Assembly (NCBI GenBank): GCA_011799875.1
Contig: CM022300.1
Coordinates: forward strand, 108,017,201-108,081,200
From: Thinopyrum elongatum
Taxonomy: Eukaryota > Streptophyta > Magnoliopsida > Poales > Poaceae
DNA: 64,000 nucleotides
Direction of reading: 5' to 3'
Shown: positions 34,252 through 43,266 of the stretch, piece after piece
Layout: each line of letters begins with the position of its first letter
How positions within the stretch are numbered: position 1 is the first letter of the stretch
Notes under the pieces: generated by a model
The model's database searches: none
Seen by the model: only the letters and a program-made list of their open reading frames with translations
What the model was told of the DNA's origin: nothing
Position numbers and translations under genes: made by a program

Positions 34252-34754
34252 TAGGGCTGGACCAAAAGCTCGTGGCTCGCGAGCTTAATGAGCGCTCGAT
34301 AGTTTGGCTCGTTAAGCTCGTAGCGCATTTCTTAATGAACAGAGCCAATCATTGATTTCAGCTTGTTAAGCTTAACGGGCTTAACGAGCGAGCTAACGAG
34401 TTTCACGAGTAGCTCGATAAGCTCGTTAGTAACAACACAACACATATTTTCATCTTATGTGATAAACTTTTTGTAGCACCTCGGGCCATCTATTCAATCT
34501 AATCGACATATGAGGCAACAAACTATGGCATTTCTTTTTGTAGTCACCATATTTCATCTTGAAAACCATACCTACACATTCATCCTGTATATCGTAACAC
34601 ATTATAATCTGTTAGCGAGCGCTCACGAGCTTAACGAGCTTCAAACGAGCCGAGCTGAGCAGGGTTTTCTACTCGTTAGTCTTAACGAGCTTAACGAGCC
34701 GAGCCTTAACGAGCACGAGCTTAACGAGCCGAGCTGCTTGTTAATCCACCCCTA
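34252..34754. mobile_element. hAT-type MITE, 503 bp
   Basis: It begins TAGGGCTGGA and ends TCCACCCCTA (inverted, hAT-style). It is flanked by 8-bp copies ATAGTACG (34244-34251) and GTAGTACG (34755-34762), 7 of 8 matching. Its arms are made of AGCTCGTTAAG/GCTTAACGAGC repeats that can pair with each other. It has no transposase. Confidence 0.82.
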
Positions 34755-34756
34755 GT

Positions 34757-34855
34757 AGTACGTCAATCACACACGGTTCCCAAAATTGGAACCATGTGCA
34801 ATGACTTTCATTTTCCCTATTACGTCAATCAGACACGGTTGGCTCTAGCAAACCG
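34757..34855. repeat. Subterminal-type CACACGGTT motifs
   Basis: Two hairpin-like units, CACACACGGTTCC...GGAACCATGTG and CAGACACGGTTGG...CAAACCGTTG, separated by about 30 bp, are of the same kind as in both arms of the large element. Confidence 0.6.
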
Positions 34856-35196
34856 TTGCCTCCGAAACTCTTTGTGGGACAGAAAACCCTCACCGCCCAA
34901 TTCAAAAAATAAAACCCTCATCATCCCCACGTCACAAAAACCCTCACCCCGCCCGCCACCCCCTCCGGTCCCATTCACACCCGCACAAGCTCCTTCGCGT
35001 CTATGCATGGCACCGTCTATCGCCGCGGCAACCACTTAGCTCGATGCCTGTCGCCGCCGCCAGGCTGCCGGCAAACCCCGCCGCATTTCGCCACTTCTGC
35101 TTGCCGCCGCCTATCGCCATCAACTTTCTCGACGCTGCTCGTGGTCGACCCAGCTCCGCCTGGTTGGGGAATCTGCCGTATTGAGGGTTTTTTCTC
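34856..35196. other. Putative 5' region of F-box gene
   Basis: C-rich, promoter/leader-like sequence upstream of the ATG at 35197. Short frames on both strands have no recognisable domain. Confidence 0.4.
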
Positions 35197-38102
35197 ATGG
35201 ACAACAAGGTAACTAATTTAATGAGATATTATCTTATCTCTTATCCCAGTTCATCTGCCTCCTTTAATCACCCGGCCGAAATCGCCCTGAATTCATTTTT
35301 ATTCGAGCTGATTTGAGGATTTTCTTTCATTCATAGAGTGTACAGTGCACGGACACATCAGGACTTTGCGGCCAGACATCCATGGAGTTCCATCTCACCG
35401 TACCAGATGACTTGAGGATGCGCGCGGTATGTTCAATCTCACCCTAAATCGGTTGGCATGGCCTACTTTCCTGAACATATACTATATATTGCTGCATTTG
35501 GATAAAAGGTGCCACATGCAGCATATACGTCAAAGGGGATTTTTTTTCCTCTTCTTTCTATATTAGGCAAATTAATGATGTATTGTTCTTTCGATTACTC
35601 TCATATTTCCAAGACATCATGTTTACCCTATCTGTTTAATTATAGATTTTTGTCCTTTGATTTCAACTGTTGTACAGTTCTTTCAATTTCGCCCATATTT
35701 TCATGTTACCATATTCTTTAACAATCCTACCATTTTCTGCAGCGCGTCCCTTGCTATGCAACAGAATCTGTAGTACACAATCTTTCACTTTACATAAATT
35801 AAGACTGCAGGGATGTCATACTGAACACAAACCATGGATTTACAATCGTTGCTTCTGTAAGACTTGATGAATGTGGTCACTCCTATTTTTCCAAGGGCCT
35901 TTGGACAGAAATTTCTAAGTTTTATGTACTAAAAGTTGGCACTAAAATTGCACTGCACATAAAAGAGCTTGGTCATGAGATATATGCTAACTTCCTCGAC
36001 GATATCATCCGTCCAGATCTTGTTCGAAGTAAGTGTTCTTTTCAAGTATCTGCATGTTGACTTACCCAGCAATATCAAAGGAATTGTGTAGTATTTAAGC
36101 AACCAATTGTTATTCCATTTTCTTACTCTATTCCTACCTACCAACTTCTAGTTACCAATACACTTTTCTATTGCCCTGTTTTAACTAAGTATTCCCTGTA
36201 CTCCCACTTCTATAAGAAAGCGCCACTGATGAGGAGACTCCGGAGGTGGAGAACGGGGCTGCCAATAAGCGGAAGCGGGTCAAGCAAGAACCGCAAGCGA
36301 CTCCAGCATGCCTAGACTTCATCAGCAGCCTCCCCGATGATATGTTCACAGTCATCATCTCCCTTCTCCCAATCAAATATGGGGCGCGGACAACCGTCCT
36401 TTCCCAGCGGTGGCGCCCCCTATAGAACTCCACCCCTCTCGACCTCATCGACACCCACGAGCTCTGCCATGGCTATCGCAAAAGCTTGGATGCGTTCTCC
36501 CAGATCCTCGACAGTCACCCTGGCCCAACTAGAGGCCTTAGCATGGGCAAGTTCCGTTCCAACGGCAAGGACCGAGCCAAGCTTGACAACTGGTTTTGAT
36601 CCCCCACCCTAGGTCAGCTCGAGGAGCTCACTTTTGATGATGGGCATATGTGCTTGCTGCCAACATCCGCGCTCCGCCTCATGCCCACGCTGCGCGTCAC
36701 CAAGTTCAGGAACTGCCATTCCCCCCTAATGATGCGCCCGCTCTTATTTTACCGCGACTGAAGCACCTTGAGCTAGTCGCCGTCTGCCTCCCAAACGGTG
36801 ACATGGAGCGCCTGCTCCGTGGCTGTACTGCGCTTGAGTACCTTCATCTTCAGGCGATCAATGGGTTGAGTAGTTTCCACATCACCTCCATGACTCTCTG
36901 GACTATTTATGTGTGTTGCTGGTGCTGCAAGAAGACATCACAAGATGTGTACCACGGTATGGTCATTGAGGACACACCTTCACTTGAGAGATTACTTATA
37001 GTTGATCAAGAAGGTCCAACAAGAATCAATGTCATTTCTGTGCTGAAATTGACAGTGGTGGGCTACTCCTCTAACAAATACTCCGAACTTGTTATTAGAT
37101 CCACACCCGTTCAGGTACAACAGCCGCCTTCTACCTCTTCTTCTAGAAATTAACATTATTTCTAATTTTCAAGATGTATGTTCGTCTGTCATCCAGAAAA
37201 TGATTCCGACAAACTTGACCCCGAAACTGCGCACAGTGAAGGTCTTGGCACTAGAATCTATCAGCCCCAACATGGACCAAGTTGTCAGTTTCCTGAGATG
37301 CTTTCCGTGCCTGGAGAAGCTATATATCGAGGTGATGTTCCTTTCCTGTTAAATGTTAACCATAAGGGAGTTCAATTTGTGACACCTTTTTCCAAGTTTA
37401 TAATGACAATGTACTATGATTTCTGAAGGATTTTTTGGAGGATTTTAGTACATACATGTTCCCCCCCCCCCCCATATTGGTTGCTTGATTCATATGGTTA
37501 CAATCCATAAGCATTTCTCCTTTGGATTCATCTATACTACTTTTCTTAGGGAACTTTTCATCCACTCCAACCTCTTGTGAAGAAGGCTACATTTTTCTAG
37601 ATTGTAATCAAATGCCCATGTTAATCATGTCGGATCGAATATGGCACGTTAGTGCATTTTACAAATCGTGCAAACCAAATAGGCCTGTAGTAGTGTTCAA
37701 AACTGCATGTAGGCACTAACACGTTTTCTTCTTTTGCAGATAAGATTAGGCCCGGTGGTGGATAATGTGATACAATATAACAATCAAATCGAATGCCTAG
37801 ATCTGCATCTCTCAGAAATTACTTTGAACTCCTATCGAGGGACCTTACTGGAGATTATATTCACCAGCTTCTTTATTGTCAGAGCAAGGGTGCTGAAGGT
37901 AATGATGTTTGCCCTACATTTATTTCGCAAAAATGAATGGTTTGTTGATCAGCATCGGCGGCTGCGGCAGAATGGAATAGGCTCCGAAAATGCTGAATTT
38001 CATTTTGGAACTTCAGATGACAGAGTAATCGGAAGTCATCGTGTCAACCCCATACATGACTTCTTAGTGGCTGACCCATTTGCAAAAATTATGAGGTTTT
38101 GA
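35197..38102 (+). pseudogene. Chimeric F-box/FBD gene, six exons, broken
   Basis: GT/AG joins that keep frame suggest exons 35197-35208, 35337-35426, 35743-36028, 36217-37114, 37197-37331 and 37740-38102. Exons 1-3 encode an unknown domain (FHLTVPDDLRM, then YFSKGLWTEISKFYVLKVGTK) weakly like a B3 fold. Exon 4 opens with a basic, NLS-like linker (NKRKRVKQE), then a clear F-box ([25 protein letters not shown]) and leucine-rich sequence. Exons 5-6 give the LRR/FBD tail (RTVKVLALESISPNMDQVVSFLRCFPCLEKLY and FVDQHRRL). Defects are TAA at 35800-35802, TAG at 36423-36425 (probably a Trp codon), TGA at 36597-36599 and a frameshift near 36735. F-box/FBD proteins are SCF ubiquitin-ligase substrate receptors; this copy cannot make one. 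It lies inside the large transposon-like structure. Confidence 0.72.
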
Positions 38103-38455
38103 AACCAACCTTACAAGTGGTAATATTAGTTTGAACCTCTCTAATATCCATGTTTAGCGGACCAGCGTGAGCGTTTGCAGCTGATGAGCTGAATTTCATT
38201 TCTAATATCAGTTTGAACCTTGTAATCTTCGAATTTGAGCCATATAACTCTAGAATTTGAACCTTGTAATATTTTGAGCTTTTGTGGTACAATCATTGAA
38301 ATGGCATCGTAGGAGACTTGTATATTGGTAGCACTATTTTGACCTTAATATGCAATGTACTTAGATTTTATTAACCATTCTCGAATGTGTTACCTTGTTG
38401 ATCTCATAGCACACGATCTGTATAGCTAACTCGACTGCGATCTTCGACATTATTG
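38103..38455. other. 3' flank of F-box pseudogene
   Basis: AT-rich, with three TTTGAACCTTGTAAT-like repeats (38110-38275). No gene is seen. Confidence 0.45.
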
Positions 38456-38640
38456 CACACAGTTGGTTTCTTCAACCGTGTGCCCTGTAGAGCGCAGAAT
38501 TAATTATCGCACTCAAGTGTCCATCATCACCCTTCTGTGTAACTTTGACTTCATCACCCACGGGTAAACTTATGACCGAAGTCATTCCACACACTTCATT
38601 TTTACAAAGCTTTTTGCCAATAAACGCCCATGATTTGTCC

Positions 38641-38767
38641 CTCTTCTAGCCGACGCGTGGCCAAACTAGCCGGGCGGGAAGCTTGCACGGTAAACTGCGT
38701 GTTAGTGCAGGAACAGTCTCACCGACGATACATTTGGCGCCTCTTCGAGCCCACGCGTGGTCAAACG
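38641..38767. repeat. Direct repeat upstream of exonuclease
   Basis: CTCTTCTAGCCGACGCGTGG (38641) and CTCTTCGAGCCCACGCGTGG (38741), each followed by CAAAC, are 100 bp apart. They lie about 230-370 bp before the exonuclease start region. Confidence 0.65.
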
Positions 38768-38819
38768 AAACGCGTGCGGTGCTGTCAAGCGTGCAATGGA
38801 ATCCTCCACTATGAACGCG

Positions 38820-40470
38820 GTGACAAGACGTGGCGATTACAGGCCGGCCGGCCCCCATTTATTACAGCGGCCATTTAACCCTTGTGTCTCTTCAACCTTT
38901 TGATCGCGCCCCACCATTGCAAGAAGCACACCCACCACGACAAATTCTTAGAGGATATCCTACGCGGCTCCAATGGCGCTCCGAGCGGCTGCTGACGACG
39001 AGTAGCAGTTCACCATGCATGCCGTGGTGGACACCCACAGAAGGTTCACGGAGCTCTCGGTGGTGTACACCAACAACCCGGTCTGGGTGGAGCACTCCAT
39101 CCACATCATGGAGTTGTTGCTTGCTGAGGAGAAGTACAAGGTGGTCGGGTTCGACTTCGAGTACACCCGCGCTCGTGCCGGGTCTCGTCCCAAGGTCGCC
39201 GTCGCCCAGATATGCGTGCGGAATCACGTCCTCGTCTACCACTATTGCCTTGCCACAAGGCCTTGCGAGCGTTTCGCCAGGTTTGTCAACAACCCCCACT
39301 ACATGTTCGCTACAGCAGACATCACCAACGATGTAAAGGTGCTCAAGAATTTGGGCATCGCCTGCCAGAATCTTGTCGACATCCAGGGACAATACAAGAT
39401 CTGCGGCAACACCGAGCATGAGAAGGACTCACTGGTTCACCTCACCGAGGCCATCAGCGATCCCTACTACAGAGACATGAAGGATTCCTGCAACAAGGAC
39501 AAGCGTGCCTGGCACTCGGCCTGGATGGAGAAACTCGACAAAGCTCACATCGTGTACGCGGCCAAGGAGGCGTACACGAGCTACGAGATGTACAAGTGGA
39601 TCGTTGACATGAGGAAGTGCCTCCTTCCCCAAAACGGCCAGGGACCAGCCGGAAGCAGAGCAATGGCAAGCATCATCGCAACAAGAAGTAGATGATTAGA
39701 TCCTCGTTTCTCTTAGTTTAGTATGCATGTAATTGCTTACTTTGGTGTGTGGAAATGTTATGTGTGTAGTCACTTGTGTAATTGTATGCTTAAGTTGGTT
39801 ATGCAATGCTGTCTTTTTAAGTATATATGTTGATGCTTTGTAGACAGAGCGTAGATGTTGTGCAGACAGAGCAAATCACATCGCACACGGACTAAACAAT
39901 GGAACCCGTCGGTGATGATTTCATCAATCACTGACAATTGTATTCCAGTAATCGTTTGCTCACAACACACACGGCTTGTTAACAGGAACCGTTAGTGTTG
40001 TTATCGGTCTTCCCACACATTTCCGATTACAGATCTGTTTGCCGCGTATCACACACATCTTGTTAAGTTGAACCATTTCTGTTCTCTTGGTTCAACGCAA
40101 ACAGTTCATTTGAGTGAATTGTATGTCGTATATCGCACACACCTTCACCTGGCTGACCGTTTCTTTTGTGTTGCCTAATCACAAACAGTTCATCCGAGTG
40201 AACTGTGTGCCATATATCGCACACACCTTCATCTGGCTGCCCATTTCTGTTCTTCTGCCTCATCGCAAATAGTTTATTGGACTGAACCGTATGCCCAGCA
40301 TCGCACACGCAACTAAAATCTGAACCGTGTTTGATGTATCCGTCATCCCAAATGTTTTGCATCTTTTTTGATGATTTTTTTAAATCACCGTTTGCGATTA
40401 ATGCATCGCACATAGTTTCGTCAAAGGGTCTCTGATCGTAGTGTCGCGTTAGCAGCATCTTGCAGTAGTG
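38820..40470. repeat. Right inverted arm
   Basis: Inverted counterpart of 14181-15740. It contains the exonuclease promoter side (CCCCCATTTATTACAGCGG at about 38855), the gene, and the GTGTGCGAT/CACACGGTT-rich terminal 620 bp ending CAGTAGTG. Confidence 0.75.
39015..39695 (+). CDS. 3'-5' exonuclease (RNase D/WRN-like), nearly intact
   Basis: An open frame of 226 residues starts at ATG 39015. The ancestral start is probably ATG 38973, because that frame matches the other arm, but it meets TAG at 39003-39005. DEDDy exonuclease signatures are present: motif I GFDFEYT (D47, E49), motif II region TNDVKVL (D106) and motif III YAAKEAYTSYEMY (Y181). The residue normally Asp in motif III is Glu (E185), so activity is doubtful. 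At about 226 residues it is the size of a stand-alone exonuclease domain, with no helicase or HRDC domain. There are no introns. The gene ends 775 bp from the right terminus of the transposon-like structure and mirrors the pseudogene at 14875-15618. Confidence 0.72.
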   Translation: MHAVVDTHRRFTELSVVYTNNPVWVEHSIHIMELLLAEEKYKVVGFDFEYTRARAGSRPKVAVAQICVRNHVLVYHYCLATRPCERFARFVNNPHYMFATADITNDVKVLKNLGIACQNLVDIQGQYKICGNTEHEKDSLVHLTEAISDPYYRDMKDSCNKDKRAWHSAWMEKLDKAHIVYAAKEAYTSYEMYKWIVDMRKCLLPQNGQGPAGSRAMASIIATRSR

Positions 40471-40603
40471 TAAACATAAATTTGAATGTTCAACCAAATT
40501 ACGAATATAGTTTACAAACCGAATTCAAAGTTTAGAAACCCAATTATTCAAATTTAAACACGCCGAATGGTTCAAATGTAGCAAATAGCATTACATAGAA
40601 CAA

Positions 40604-41589
40604 CTAGGGCTCGCTTAGACGTTGCCAATGATGCTCAACAAAATCTTGTTGGAGCTAAGTATGAACTTGACGGTTATCGATCTTCCGATGATGCTCAAGA
40701 AATGACAGTATCCTATTCGTATCATGCTCTGGCTCAACCGGAGTCCCGTTGGTGATGTACCGAAAGTTCTCAGGCATATCTCCCCCGTCTTCAATGATCA
40801 TGTTATGCAATATGATGCAACAAGTCTTGATTTGCCATAGAACCTTAGAGCTCCAGTACTTGGTAGGGCCATGAACAATTGCAAAGCGCTTCTGAAGCAC
40901 ACCGAAGGCTCTCTCCACATCTTTCGTTGCAGCTTCTTGACATTGGGCAAAGTGAGTGTTTTTGTTACCTTTTGACACGGAATTTTTTGACCAAGATGTC
41001 CCATGATGGATAGATGCCATCCGCAAGGTAGTAACCCATCGAGTAGTTGTGCCCGTTGACTGAGTAGTCGCAAGCAGGAGCTTCACCTTTTATAAGCCTA
41101 GAAAACAGAGGTGATCTCGATAGCACATTCAAGTCATTGTGAGAGCCAGGCAGACCAAAGAATGAATGCCATATCCAAAGTTTCTTCGATGCAACTGCCT
41201 CAAGAATGATCGTTGGATCATTGCAGTGGCCTTTGTACTGACCCTTCCACCCTGTAGGACAATTCTTCCATGTCCAGTGCATACAGTCAAGTGATCCAAG
41301 AATCCCTGGCCATCCTCTTGCTCCACTCTCAGTCATCAGCCTCTAGGTGTCTTCCTCGGTTGGTGCTCTCAAGTACTCCGGGCCAAAGACAGCGATCACT
41401 ACTTTGGTCAACCTTCGAACAGCCTCCAAGATTGTGTCTTCACCAATGCATACATAGTCATCAATTGCATCGGCAGAACACCCATATGCCAAACAATAAA
41501 AAAGCCGCAATGCATTTCATCAGAGGGCTTGCACTGATCTCTCCACTTACATTTCTCCGCTGCTTGAACCAGTCATCATATCTCTCAAC
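40604..41589 (-). pseudogene. PIF/Harbinger transposase, broken
   Basis: The minus strand encodes the C-terminal two thirds of a Harbinger-type DDE transposase: RYDDWFKQRRN, SPLMKCIAAFYCLAYG, then the catalytic D in GSLDCMHW, the second D in YYLADGIYP and the E in VERAFGVLQKRF. Defects are TAG at 41343-41345, a frameshift near 40985 in an A-run and a stop at 40655-40657 before the natural end SEP at 40604. The N-terminus is removed by the Copia LTR inserted at 41590. Such proteins cut and paste elements with 3-bp TWA targets. It lies just outside the right end of the 26-kb structure. Confidence 0.85.
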
Positions 41590-43266
41590 TATTGGGGAAC
41601 GCTGCATGGAAAACAAAAAAAAAATCTACGCACACGCAAGATCTACCCATGGAGATGCATAGCTACGAGAGGGGGAGAGCATCTTCATACCCTTGAAGAT
41701 TGCTAAGCGAAGCAATTTATCAACGCGGTTGATGTAGTCGTACACCTTCACGATCCGTCCCAACCAAGTACTGAACATACGGCACCTCCACGTTCAACAC
41801 ACGTTCAGCTCGATGACATCCTCGCCTTCTCGATCCAGCAAGAGAGGCGAAGTAGTAGATGAGTTCCGGCAGCACGACGGCGTGGTGACGGTGTTGGTGA
41901 AGAGCAATCTCCGCAGGGCTTCTCCAAGCACTACGGAAACTATGACGGAGGATAAACTAGAGGGGCGGGGTTGCCGGCACACGGCTTGGTGAATCTTGAT
42001 GTGTCTTGGGTGCTAGCCCTGCCCCTCTATTTATATGTTGAGCCCTTGGGTCGAAACTTGGAGTAAAAGCCTCCTCAAAGTCGGTTTTGCCCGAAAGGCA
42101 AGAGTCCTTCTCGGACTCCAGGACCAGACGCCAGGGTTCCCGGCGTCTGGACCCAGACACCAGGGTCCCTGGCGTCTGGCCCCTGGCCTCCGCAAAACAG
42201 CCTTTTGCACTTACCAAAAGCCCCGTGGGCTTTACCCCTTGGCCCAAATAAAGTGTTCTCGTACCAGAACATTTCGGGAAACATCCGAAACCCCTTCCGG
42301 TGAATTCTGGAACCCTTCCAGAGACCAAACACTATTATCCCATATATTAATCTTTACCTCCGGACTATTCCGGAGCTCCTCGTCATGTCCGTGATCTCAT
42401 CTAGGACTCTGAACAACATTCGGTCACCAATTTTCATAACTCATATAATATTATATCATCAACGAACGTTACGCATGCGGACCCTACGGGTTCGAGAATG
42501 ATGTAGACATGACCGAGATGCCTCTCCAGTCAATAACCAATAGCGGGACCTGGATGCCAATATTGGTTCCTACATATTCTACGAAGATCTTTATCGGTCG
42601 AACCTTTATGACAACATACGTAATTCCCTTTGTCTATTGGTATGTTACTTGCTCGAGATTCGATCGTCGGTATCTTCATACCTAGTTCAATCTCGTTACT
42701 GGCAAGTCTCTTTACTCGTTCCATAATACATCATCTTGTAACTAACTCCTTAGTCACTTTGCTTGCAAGGCTTCTTATGAAGTGTATTACCGAGAGGGCC
42801 CGGAGACACCTCTCCGATACACGGAGTGACAAATTCTAATCTCGATCTATGCCAACTCAACAAACACCTTCGGAAATACGTGTAGAGCAACTTTATGATC
42901 ACGTAGTTACGTTGTGACGTTTGATAGCACACAAGGTATTCCTCCGGTATCCGGTAGTTACATAATCTCATAGTCGAAGGAATATGTATTTGACATTAAG
43001 AAAGGGAGAGCAAGCTAACGGATGGGTCTTGTCCATCACATCATTCTCCTAATGATGTGATCCCATTATCAAATGACAACACATGTCTATGGTTAGGAAA
43101 CCTTAACCATCTTTGATCAACGAGCTAGTCTAGTAGAGGCTTACTAGGGACACATTATTTGTTTATGTATTCACACATGTATTTAAGTTTTCGATCAATA
43201 CAATTCTAGCATGAATAATAAACCTTTATCATGGATAGGGAAATATAAAATAACAACTTTATTATT
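41590..43266 (-). repeat. Copia 3' LTR, start deleted
   Basis: It resembles BARE/WIS/Angela LTRs (blocks such as GATCACATCATTAGGAGAAT and CATACCAATAGACAAAGGG on the minus strand). A minus-strand TATAAATAG lies near 42020-42030. The terminal TGTTGG... start of the LTR is absent: RNase H coding runs straight into LTR sequence near 43266. The other end at 41590 is mutated. Confidence 0.8.

Larger units (their letters stand above)
14181..40470. mobile_element. Putative 26-kb CACTA-ended DNA transposon with cargo genes
   Basis: The left end reads CACTACTGCAGG and the right end is its inverted partner (CACTACTGCAAG on the minus strand). Both are directly flanked by TAAA (14177-14180 and 40471-40474). 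The inverted homology continues inward about 1.6 kb on each side and includes an exonuclease gene copy per arm. Short CACACGGTT/AACCGTGTG motifs recur near both ends and at about 21350-21485, 23227-23256, 34765-34850 and 38456-38482, as expected of subterminal transposase-binding repeats. The CACTA start fits the CACTA/EnSpm superfamily, but its usual 3-bp TSD is not cleanly seen and no TNP transposase is recognisable. Two oppositely oriented copies of one element, or a composite, remain possible. Confidence 0.5.
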
